Shown: one piece after another, positions 29,788 to 38,959 of the stretch | Numbering within the stretch: position 1 is the stretch's first letter | Layout: every line of letters starts with the position of its first letter | DNA from: Semisulcospira habei | Lineage: Eukaryota; Mollusca; Gastropoda; Semisulcospiridae | Length of the DNA: 64,000 bases | Direction of reading: 5' to 3' | Assembly: GCA_036245525.1 (NCBI GenBank) | Contig: BTPG01000005.1 | Coordinates: 114,720,625-114,784,624 of the forward strand | The notes under the pieces: generated by a model | Database searches by the model: none | Told to the model about the DNA's origin: nothing | The model's input: only the letters and a program-made list of their open reading frames with translations | Translations under genes and position numbers: made by a program

Positions 29788-31521
29788 CTGGAACTGCTCG
29801 GTCTGTAGACGTCGCCACCTGTCCCCTCGGCCCCGGAACGCTTCGTACAGCACCAGGCGGATGTGCCAGCGGTAGCGGTACAGCAGGGAGCTTACTGTCA
29901 TGGTCAGAATCAGCAAACCAATTGTCACCGATACTAAGAGACTCGCCTCTGTACTGAGCAGGCACGTCTGCTCAACAATGTGAAACGAGGCGACACTGGT
30001 GTTGGGCAGTTTGAAGCAGTCGTAGCCGGACCACGAGTTGCCGAACAATGCAGGCTCAGATGTCATCCATTTTCTAAACCACTGCAAATCGCAGGAGCAC
30101 TGAAACCTGTTGCCGCTGAGGTCCAATCGCCGTAGCCGTCTTCTTGTGTCCGCATTGAACGTAGTCTCAAGCACCACAGAGATGAGATTGTTGCTGAGGT
30201 CGATGTCCTGCAGATTCTTCAGCTTGTCGAACACTCCGTCGGGAATACTGGTCAGCTCGTTGTGGTACAGAGACAGATTTACTAGACTTGTCAGTCCGGC
30301 GAACATGTCTACAGAAATCTCTTTAATATTACACTGGCCCATTTCAAGTTTTTGAAGAGAGGTCAGATTACCGAACAGTCGCTGGAAAGGTTTTGGGTTG
30401 ACGACATTATGGCTGATCTGAAGGTTCGTTAGGCTGGGGCATCCCTGGAAACTCTGCAGGTCGACGAACTCTCTGGAAAAGTCAAGGTTGTTGTACATGA
30501 GCGTGAGAAATTGCAAGTTTTTGTTTCTGAAAGCGTACTTTTGAATGCCTTTGATGTGTATGTTACTTTCTAGAGTGAGATAATTTAACACAGGAAACAG
30601 CGTGTCACTGAACATATCGGTAACAAACTCTGGAAACTGGTTACCACTTAGATCCAAAAACCGAACAGCGGGCAGACAGATCCTTTTAGTGAGATTGCTG
30701 ATTTTGTTCCGAGCGAGATTTACGTAGGTGAGCTGTGGAAACAGCGAAGACGAGTAATTGCACGATCGAGGAAAATGGTATAGGGCATTATCGTTGAGAT
30801 TCAGTTTTGTCAGATTTCCAAGCTTGTGAGCGTGTATCCACGAGATGCTATTGGAAGCAAGCCCGAGCTGCTGAAGCTGGGGGAGAAAGCTGAACGTTGT
30901 GCTGTTCATGTGTCTGACAGAGTTCTGATGCAAGTAGAGGTTCTGGAGGTTGGGCATGGGGTGTCTTTGGAAGAGGTCGTTAGGCAGCTGTCCGAGGCCG
31001 CAATGTCTGATGTCCAGATGTTTCAGTGTCTGAATCGTGAACGTAAACGCTAGGTGGTCAAACTTCAGCTTCGAGTTGAAGGCGAGGATGAGATAACTCA
31101 GGTTTGTCAGGCTGGTAAACGCCCTGCTGTTTACGGCCCGCAAGTCATTATCCGCCACATTGACGCCAACGAGGCGCGTGACGTTAGCGAAGAAATCCTC
31201 GTCTTTTATGACATGCAGCTGATTGTTGGTGAAGTTCAGGAACAACACGTATGGCGGAAGTTGGGGAATGAAAGACAGGTTGCTGTAGGAACAGTCTGCT
31301 TGGTCGGGTCGTTTGCACCGACACTTCTTCTCATAACAGTCTTCCCACGGTGCGTTCAGGTCTGGATTTGGCGCCCACGGATTTTCTGTGGAAGCGCCAA
31401 GACCTGGCTCTGTGTCGACTGAGACCAAGTGTCTTGCACTAGTGAACGGCGAACCAGTCACAAACAGCGTCACCGTTATCGTTGCTGTCAGCAATAACAT
31501 CAAGTACACGAAGAGTGCCAT
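29788..31521 (-). CDS. Toll-like receptor, coding exon 1 (ectodomain and transmembrane)
   Basis: 578 codons. The start ATG has G at -3 and +4. Residues 1-23 form a signal peptide (FVYLMLLLTATITVTLF). Cysteines at about 62-77 (CYEKKCRCK) make an N-terminal cap. Roughly fifteen leucine-rich repeats follow. A single C-terminal cap, FQCSCDLQWFRKW and later Cys residues (about 471-522), resembles vertebrate-type TLRs with one cysteine cluster. The transmembrane segment is about 528-548 (LLVSVTIGLLILTMTVSSLLY), followed by the basic RYRWHIRLVLYEAFRGRG. The open frame runs 12 codons into the intron, but CAG|GTGGGT at 29788/29787 is a good donor that links to the TIR exons. Exon plus TIR gives 729 residues, a normal TLR size. 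It is an innate immune receptor on the plasma or endosomal membrane (family knowledge); the ligand is unknown. Confidence 0.93.
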
Positions 31522-31548
31522 GGCGCCTGTCTGAAAACGCGGTTACAT
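31522..31548 (-). promoter_or_regulatory. TLR start context with possible 5' UTR splice acceptor
   Basis: Upstream of ATG the minus strand reads CGTTTTCAG|ACAGGCGCCATGG, so an acceptor AG at 31532-31531 could end a 5' UTR intron 9 nt before the start codon. No TATA box is identifiable here. The transcription start is not determined. Confidence 0.45.
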
Positions 31549-31759
31549 TTAACCCATTACATCCTGAGGACGAACTTACCACGTTTTATATATCCTTTGA
31601 TATCTACATTACAGCTCTGGAGATAGATCGACCATGATAGTTGAAGGGTGATGTCGGAATAGCTTGGCGCCTACAGGCGCCAAGCTATTCCGACAACACC
31701 TTTAAACTATCATGGTCGATCCACATCTTGGTGTAGCGTGTCCTGGCTTAATGGGTTAA
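31549..31759 (+). mobile_element. Family B MITE immediately upstream of the TLR start
   Basis: TTAACCCATTACATCCTGAGG at the left, CCTGGCTTAATGGGTTAA at the right. Stem about 31635-31714 has GATGTCGGAATAGCTTGGCG answered by GCCAAGCTATTCCGACA, a variant with compensated changes. It starts 27 bp from the ATG. Confidence 0.85.
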
Positions 31760-32491
31760 GTCACTGACATATCATTGCAAGTCGTTCAAAGTTGCAAACT
31801 GTATGATCTCAGCACTTGCATATCCGCACGAAACGAAAATAAAGGGTGTCTGAGCTTACAAGTTGCGCATGATTGCAGGTCTGACGGAAAAACAATAAAC
31901 CGAAAAGCAAATAATTATTATTCCCAGCTGAGTCACCGATAAAGAATATCCCAGTGGACGACAATTTGCGGCACATTCACACATTTCACAGTGGAAGAGA
32001 ATGATGTTGGAAGTTTCTTTCATGCTCTTAAGGTTAGCATCACCCAACTGCTGAAGGTATAGATCGTCAGGACAGCAAGAGGATGATATGCCACCGCAGT
32101 CGCAGGGGCTCATAAAAATCTACGCCTCTTGCTGAAACCACTTTGCATTCATGGTTCTCTGACGGCTGCGGATCGTTCACGTTGAATTTACAATGATTTT
32201 AGAATCACAATCTGCGTCCACTGACAATAAAGGGCTACAGACTGTCACAGCTAAGTGTAAAAGCTGTTGTATGAGCGATGTCTTGCACTGAAATGTCAGT
32301 AAAACGACTCGCTTGCTTCCTGCAGGCTGTTCTGCTCTGTTCTAAGCTGTACACGGCTGACCTATGGCTGGGACGTCCCGCCCTGTCTACGTTGCTGCAC
32401 CTCGTCACAATATGATACGGAAGTATTTTGCTCTTCCTTTGTATTAGGTCCAAACACTTGCAACTTTACGAATGCAGGCCATACTGGTGTG

Positions 32492-32494
<3 letters not shown>
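31760..32494. other. TLR upstream flank, no gene recognised
   Basis: It contains a decayed family A element (hairpin remnant 32075-32133: gcaagaggatgatatg and aaaatctacgcctcttgc). Confidence 0.4.
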
Positions 32495-32564
<70 letters not shown>

Positions 32565-32715
32565 TAAATCACGATTTTCCAGAAATAGCTTTCACGTTTC
32601 ACAATGTGAGGACAAGATAAGGAAAAAAGTAACCTCTTGTCACTGGCCGAAAACTAATACGAGGGGGGTGGGGGGGGGGGGGGGGGGGAGGGGTGTTCAC
32701 ACCACCACCACCACC
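32495..32715 (+). repeat. (GT)n array, G-run and (ACC)n
   Basis: GT repeats 32495-32560, a G-rich run 32663-32690 and ACC repeats about 32700-32716. A single family N arm, caaaatcacagaccagc, follows near 32728. Confidence 0.9.
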
Positions 32716-33024
32716 ACTTCTACAATGTCCAAAATCACAGACCAGCAAAGAAATTACTTTGTTAAAATAAAGGCAAGGTCACATGGCAATTAAGTCTTAC
32801 TTTTTAAGCAGACGTGACACCCAGCGCAATTCTTGATTAGTAGTCTGTATTTCTGGGTTACATTTTTCAATTGTATTGTCTTGCACAGGCTGATCCGTAA
32901 CATGCGCAAATGATTTTCAAGTGACAAACAAAGTCAACGCTGTGCACACTGACACAAATATAGTTAATTTAGTCTCTACATTGCTCAGCTCAATGAGACA
33001 ATTCCACATCTCTCTTCATCGTAA

Positions 33025-33068
33025 CCCATCATGCAGGAATCATCGCGACTAAAACCGTTACGACGTTA
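33025..33068. repeat. Half of a family F foldback
   Basis: catgcaggaatcatcgcgac then taaaaccgttacgac matches the right arm of 35733-35830. Confidence 0.6.
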
Positions 33069-33100
33069 AAGCCCGCGGTTCACTGTGTAATAAGCGACGA

Positions 33101-34394
33101 TTACCTTTCTGTCAGTATCAGGAAAGGTCTTCAACAGGATCATCCTGGAGAGAATGAAGAGCTCCGTTGACCCCCAGCTGAGAGACCAGCAAGCAGGATT
33201 CAGGAAGAACCGATCATGTACAGACCAGATCGCCACTCTCCGCATCATCGTGGAACAGTCTCTGGAGTGGAGCTCCCCGCTGTACGTCAACTTTGTGGAT
33301 TATGAGAAAGCATTTGACAGTGTGGACCGAGAGACTCTGTGGAAACTCCTACGACACTACGGTGTACCCACAAAGCTCGTTCGCCTGATCAAGAGCAGCT
33401 ACAATGGCATGACATGTCGCGTGATCCACGAAGGGCAGTTCACCAGAGAGCTCCAGGTCAGAACCGGTGTCAGGCAGGGGTGTCTGCTGTCTCCGTTCCT
33501 CTTCCTACTGGCCATAGACTGGGTCATGAAGATGACCACAGAGCACAGACGAAGTGGAATACAGTAGACACTGTGGACACAGCTTGATGACCTCGATTTT
33601 GCAGACGACTTGGCATTACTGTCCCACACTCATCAACAAATGCAGGACAAGACCACGAGGCTTGCTGACATCTCGTCCCAAGTGGGCCTCACCATTCACA
33701 AACAGAAAACAAAGACAATGAGGCTGAACGCAACCAGGGAAGAACCAGTCTTGCTTGCTGGCACCCCGTTGGAGGAGGTGGAGTCCTTCACCTATCTCGG
33801 GAGCATCATAGACAAAAAAGGCGGAACTGATGCAGATGTCAGAGCACGAATCGGTAAAGCCAGAGCAGCCTTTCTCCAGTTAAAAAAAAGTGTGGAGCTC
33901 CAGAGAGCTGTCACAACACACCAAAGTCCGGATTTTCAACTCCAATGTAAAAGCAATTTTCTTATATGGAGCAGAGACTTGGAGATTGACAAAAAAACAC
34001 AGTCAACAGAGTACAGACCTTCATAAACAGTTGCCTTAGAAGAATTTTGAAAATCCACTGGCCAGAGAAGATCAGCAACGTCAGACTCTGGGAGAGAACA
34101 GAGCAGATAACAGCAGAGAATGAAATTGGGCGAAGAAGATGGGGATGGATCAGTCACAGTCTGAGAAAGCCAGCTTCCAGTATCACTAGGCAGGCATTGT
34201 CATGGAACCCCCAGGGAAAGAGGAAAAGGGGTAGGCCGAGAAACTCCTGGCGTCGAGACCTCCAAGCAGACATCAAGAGACTGGGAACCACCTGAAGCAG
34301 AATCGAAGGAGAAGCACAGGACAGGAGTTGCTGGAGGTCTCTCGTCGACGGCCTATACCCGGGTAGGGGTCACAGGCGTAAGTAAAGTAAGTAA
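33101..34394 (+). pseudogene. RTE-like LINE fragment (reverse transcriptase, broken)
   Basis: It corresponds closely to 50196-51479 of the longer copy. It includes DQQAGFRKNRSCTDQIATL, VNFVDYEKAFDSVDRETLW, RTGVRQGCLLSPFLFLLAID and, in a second frame, FADDLALLSHTHQQM. Two defects are visible: TGG to TAG after RRSGIQ (33566), and an extra A in the run ttaaaaaaaagtg near 33890 that shifts the frame. It ends gtaggggtcacaggcgtaagtaaagtaagtaa, the TAAG-repeat tail of this family. It is truncated at its 5' end, next to the family F half-element. Confidence 0.9.
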
Positions 34395-34445
34395 CCTTTC
34401 TTTGGGAAACGCTTTAGTCACCTACTACACAGTATGTTGTGGACT

Positions 34446-34678
34446 TTAACCCCTTCGCTACCAGTGATCACGAATTGCGCGACTGAAACCACTAAAATAC
34501 TGGCCGATATTCGCTTCAAAACTCAAGATGTAAATGTGACCAAAAAATGAGCGCAAAGAACGCAAGACTAACAAGAGACATAAACCCCCATGAGCCCCCG
34601 CGACTGCGGGGGCTCATGGGGGTTTATGTCTCTTTCAGCTGGGTAGCGTTCGCCTTGCCCCGACAGTTAATGGGTTAA
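34446..34678 (+). mobile_element. Family A MITE (GGGGGTTTATG stem variant)
   Basis: TTAACCCCTTCGCTACCAG at the left, CCGACAGTTAATGGGTTAA at the right. Hairpin 34573-34634 has perfect 29-bp arms and loop gact. CATAAACCCCCATG replaces the usual CATAGATCCTCATG, and the opposite arm is changed to match. Confidence 0.9.
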
Positions 34679-34829
34679 ACTAATCAACAACACAAAGAAA
34701 ACAGAGAAACTGTAAAACTTGTGTCACAGAATAAAAGTCTCAGCAGTGTGGCTTAGCTTTCAGCTAGCTCCCCATCCCATACAAGGTCGTAAGAAAGAGG
34801 AAGGTTTTAGCAGGACAAGCTATAAGATT

Positions 34830-35272
34830 ACTAATTCCTTTACTGCCGAGAAAGAAAAAACAAAACAAAACAACAACAAAAAATAACAACTGAACACCAT
34901 CCACCTGCAAAGAGGAAGAGAGGAAGGCCACTGGGCACAAGAAGACGGACTGTAGATGAAGAAATGAAGACAGTGGGGAAGACCTGGAATCAAGTCAGCT
35001 GGCTCACTGAGGATCGAGAGGGCTGGAAAGGATTCGTCAGCGCCTTATGCTCCAGGGGGAGTGAAGAGGATTAAGTAAGTAAGTATCCACCTGCAAGAGA
35101 CATAGACCCTCATGATCTGCCACATTTGTGTGGGCCCATGACGAACCATGCCTTTCGCTCAAAACCACTTTGTATCCTATTTTTTTTTTGGACAGCTGGG
35201 GTTATTTGGCGTATAAATAACAACAAAGATCTCATAAAGGCAATGTGCGACCACTGGCAGTGAATGGGTTAA
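34830..35272 (+). mobile_element. Family A MITE split by a LINE fragment
   Basis: Left end CTAATTCCTTTACTGCCGAG (first T lost from TTAA), right end CTGGCAGTGAATGGGTTAA. The decayed hairpin lies at 35091-35156. The element is interrupted at the base of the hairpin by the 174-bp LINE insertion below. Confidence 0.8.
34911..35084 (+). mobile_element. Very short RTE-like LINE 3' end with 12-bp target duplication
   Basis: ATCCACCTGCAA flanks it at 34899-34910 and 35085-35096. The insert encodes KRKRGRPLGTRRRTVDEEMK and then WKGFVSALCSRGSEED before a stop, an RTE-type C-terminus of a different subfamily from the other copies. It ends in TAAGTAAGTAAG. Only the last 174 bp were copied. Confidence 0.85.
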
Positions 35273-35454
35273 TTTGAACACCATTTTGGAAGCAGATAGT
35301 GCAGTGTTAAGCCACCTTTAGACACGTTCAGTGTAGATGATACTTCTGGTTTCGAGTGTTATTTAAAGGCCGTTAGGAAATGACTCGCCGTGCAAAATCG
35401 CTATTATCAATTCTTCGCTCGAAGAAGGCGGACGTAAATCGATTTCGGAAGCAC

Positions 35455-35521
35455 GCAAGAGGCACAGATCCTCGTGAGCCCCAGCAATCTGCGGGGGCTC
35501 ATGAGGATCTGTGTCTTTTGC
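35455..35521. repeat. Family A palindrome
   Basis: gcaagaggcacagatcctcg to atgaggatctgtgtcttttgc. CACAGATC and GATCTGTG replace CATAGATC and GATCTATG, a compensated pair. The surroundings lack recognisable TTAA ends. Confidence 0.85.
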
Positions 35522-35732
35522 AGATGGCTTGTGTTTATACAGCATTATTTGGACGTACACTATGAATTGTCAGTGGCTCCTTAGCGGCAGCTAGTTTCGG
35601 GAAACGACAAACAAAACAAGAATGTGCAAAAGCGAAATGCCACTGTACACATGCAGATAGAAGTGTGCGTATAAATATTGAGCATGAGGTTATCAAGCGC
35701 ATTTTAGGCCACAGTGAGGTGACGCGGCGCAA

Positions 35733-35830
35733 TTAACCCTTTGGGTGTCGGTAGCGGTTCTAGTCGCGATGATTCCTGCAGGACTGAAGTCATCGCGACC
35801 AAAACCGCTACCGACACCCAAAGGGTTTAA
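35733..35830. mobile_element. Family F foldback, TTAA to TTAA
   Basis: The whole 98-bp element is a hairpin: TTAACCCTTTGGGTGTCGG at the left and CCGACACCCAAAGGGTTTAA at the right, inner arms GTCGCGATGA and TCATCGCGAC, apex cctgcagg. TTAA at 35733-35736 and 35827-35830. Confidence 0.9.
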
Positions 35831-35911
35831 GTTCGAAACCGCCCGAAAACGATCGCTACCTAATACAAATGTTCTTCAAACCTGTAACCAGCTGATACAT
35901 TTTTCTGCTTC

Positions 35912-36123
35912 TTAACCCCTTCACTATTGGTGAAAAGTGAAAGCGATCGAGCTGCAAGAGGTATAGATCCTCATGAGCCCCCGCAGTTGCGGGGGCTCAT
36001 GAGGATCTATGCCTCTTGCGGACATCACTTTGTATCTATGTTTCTTGGGCGGCTGGAGAGTTTTTTGGCGCGGAGTTCGCAAAGATGTCATAAACATAAT
36101 CAGCGTCGGCTGGCAGATAAGGG
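35912..36123 (+). mobile_element. Family A MITE
   Basis: TTAACCCCTTCACTATTGG at the left; the right end, gctggcagataagggccgg, is decayed. Hairpin 35954-36019 is near perfect (one mismatch, GGTATAG versus CTATGCC). Confidence 0.85.
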
Positions 36124-36238
36124 CCGGGTCATTTTTTTCCCCCCAAAACAATTAATTATGTATAAAAGGCTGACAGGACAAACGAGGAAAATTTGCTGAA
36201 AGTCATCCTTTTCGTTCAACACAGACAATGAACTAGAG

Positions 36239-36366
36239 TTGCCTTCCCGCCATTACGCAGAATAAAAACGAATATTCATGTTGACGGGTGAAATATGCGT
36301 TTTAGCGAGCATTGTGTCCGTCAACCTAAACACGAGAGAATTATTTCGCGTAATGCGAAGGCAGTC
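36239..36366. repeat. Foldback with TGCCTTC...GAAGGCA ends
   Basis: gttgccttcccgccattacgc pairs with gcgtaatgcgaaggcag, and internal ttgacgg with ccgtcaa. About 128 bp, likely another small non-autonomous element. Confidence 0.6.
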
Positions 36367-36371
36367 CGAAT

Positions 36372-36556
36372 TTAACCCCTTTTAACTGCCGGGGCAAGAG
36401 GGAAGATAACCAGCTGCAAGGGACATGTCTCTTGTTTGTCTTATGTCCTTATGCCTGTATTTGGTCCTATGCACATCTGTGTCTTCACGGTGAATGTCGG
36501 TCAGTGTATGGTGGTTTCAAACGCGAAATTCGTGATCACGGCAGTGGATGGGTTAA
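36372..36556 (+). mobile_element. Family A MITE with deleted hairpin
   Basis: TTAACCCCTTTTAACTGCCGG and GGCAGTGGATGGGTTAA are intact ends. The hairpin is reduced to gctgcaagggacatgtctcttg, so nearly the whole stem was lost. Confidence 0.8.
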
Positions 36557-36675
36557 TGTCTGTTTTTCAGCGAGAACGGTGACGCTCACTTGTTCGTTCA
36601 TAATTTAATTCACAGACGTCAGAACAGACGTCACATTACAGCTTCACTAAATCGGTATCCCTGTCCAAAGCATCG

Positions 36676-36728
36676 TTGCACAGGGCCTAGAACTCCTTCG
36701 TCGAAGGAGTATCTAGGCCCTGTGCAAC
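36676..36728. repeat. Palindrome, arms TTGCACAGGGCCTAGA
   Basis: gttgcacagggcctagaact and its complement flank a cttcgtcgaag apex. 53 bp, unrelated in sequence to the other families here. Confidence 0.85.
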
Positions 36729-37303
36729 AGGATGGGTCCAGAGTTGTTCACAGAATGGTGTCCGACATATTAGTGCTTTATTTCCAATTGTTACATCCCA
36801 AGCTGTGGCACACCCCAGCCCATACACAGAAGGTCTTCCGGTCTTGAATTCATCACGTGACCAGTGGAAATACTTGGGGTGTCACGGTGTGCTTACGTGC
36901 AAAATATTTTTTTAAACACATGTGCAGAGTTGACCGTTATAAAGATCAATTTGTTTGAAATAAGCAGAAAAGTGCCCACGTAATGTTTTGTCGTTATGAA
37001 GTAATTTCGGACTTTCAGAATGTGCGCCTTTTGCGGATTTTTCACCTCTTATCGCTAAATTGAGACAGCTTTCTGTAACTAGATTCATTAAAAAAAAAGT
37101 CATTTAATATTCCAGATCTAGATCAGATTGTAAATGGCGCCGTCCCAAATGATCAACCAATCAACAAGGGGCATACCGCCATTACGAAACTACCAGAGAC
37201 AGGAAAGGTTCTTGGTACTGGTTGGGCCGTGCCACAGCGTGGGGTGTCATCAGGTGTAACACGAATACAAAAAAACTTCTTATGACGTCGTTCTTTGCCA
37301 TTT
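36729..37303. other. No gene recognised
   Basis: Spacer without recognised features. Confidence 0.3.
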
Positions 37304-37458
37304 TTGTCTACCGTATTTAAAAAATACGGTAGACTTTGAAATGAGGCTGGGTCGGAGCGCATTCCGGAGCATGCACATGACGTTTTTGGCGTGCGGCGCA
37401 AAAATTCTGGCAAAGAAGTAACAAGGTGAGGATTTCATCCCAAAGTCTACCGTATTGT
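37304..37458 (+). repeat. TACCGTATTT-hairpin repeat, copy 1
   Basis: GTCTACCGTATTT and AAATACGGTAGAC form a small hairpin, followed by gcattccggagcatgcac, atgacgtttttggcgtgcgg and tctggcaaagaagtaacaag. The same block is present inverted at 45062-45187. Confidence 0.8.
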
Positions 37459-37585
37459 GTTTGGAGCTCAGATGCGTTTATCTTTAAGGAACATTCAGAG
37501 TTGTTCATATTTTTAGACTTATTATGCTGATCCATTTTCCCTCCTCTCTAAGCCAGCCTCTGATCAACACATACGTCGGCGCACA

Positions 37586-37786
37586 CAAATAAAGACGGAC
37601 ACACGGCGCTTCCCGCCATTTGTACGCTCTGTGGCCTGGCTCGCGTAGCGACAGGAATCCATCTCCTTCTACTCTGACCCACCCTTTGACTGATCCACAC
37701 ACACTGGCACTCATAGAAATAAAGACGGACACACGGCGATCCCCGCCATTCGTAAGCTATGTGGTCTGGCGTAGCATAGCAATTCT
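37586..37786 (+). repeat. Tandem duplication of about 126 bp
   Basis: ataaagacggacacacggcg, cccgccat and tgtggcctgg-like phrases occur at 37586-37652 and again at 37712-37786. Confidence 0.75.
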
Positions 37787-37955
37787 GAAGAAAAATAATA
37801 GAACGATCATCGAAATGACTGACGTCACTTCAAACCTCACGCTATGGCATCATTAACCCCACGACGCCATGTTCATAGTGACCACTCGATGTTATACTTC
37901 ATCATCGCAGTACTAACATTTGACATATCAAAAGGATCAACTTTGCAATTTTCTT

Positions 37956-38318
37956 GCTGATTTTCATGACTAGAGCTTACTACAGGTCACAATACGACCT
38001 AATCCTACCCCAGGGCCGGGACAAACAGCAGGCTTATGCAAACACTTTATGAACTATCATGCGGGTATTAATGAGAAGGTAGTTTTTTTCGTAAAAGAAA
38101 AATTAAACTTATGTTAGCTGTTTTACAAATGACTCCGAAAAAGTGCTGCAGAAAACTGTTTGATTTTCACATCTAGGCCATACAGGTCACAATTGACCTA
38201 ATCGTACCCGACAGCCGAAACAAACTGTAGGTTTTATATAAATACCTTATACAAGAAAAAATCATGCGATTATTAATGAGAAGATTGTTGTTTTTCGTAA
38301 AAAAAAATCAATTGTTTT
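37956..38318 (+). repeat. Tandem duplication of about 200 bp
   Basis: Both halves contain tgattttca, aggtcacaattgacctaatc-like, atcatgcg, attaatgagaag and tttttcgtaaaa in order (37956-38105 and 38158-38318). Confidence 0.7.
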
Positions 38319-38381
38319 AAGTCGAACCCATATAATTCGTGAAATTAATCCCAAAAACGTCAATCTTGTACAGTGTGTGCA

Positions 38382-38482
<101 letters not shown>

Positions 38483-38959
38483 GCCGGTAATTGTTAATAG
38501 CAATTTTCTTGGGGTTGTTACAACACAAAAAATGAGACCTATAACCTATAATGGCGAATCATATAGTTACACGTACTCACAGTCCATTGAGATGACAGTT
38601 CCAGTAAATATCTCCTATGTTACACATAATTTATCTGAAGTAGACAGTCCAATGCCCTTGCCTTTTTTTTAACATTGTCCATGGCGTTTAGGAGTAACTA
38701 GTTTCGGCTACTTTGCCAGTTTTTGTTGTTTTTGTATGTACTTTCCCTTAGTGATTTGTGGTGTTATTTTTTTCTCTGCTTTAGTGTTCTTTTTGCGTTT
38801 TTCCTGTGTTTGTATTGATTTTTCAGTTGAGAGAGACAGTTTGCCACATAGGTTTTCATTTTGTATTGTGTCGTTTTACGTTGACAGAAAGTGTCGAAGG
38901 TGGTACTAATCTATGTGCAATGCATGCCTGTACCTTTCATACATCTTATGGATAAGAGA

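Noticed and set aside
36676..36728. Bacterial-type Rho-independent terminator
   Set aside because: The sequence is eukaryotic and there is no adjacent gene or U-tract; treated as a palindromic repeat.
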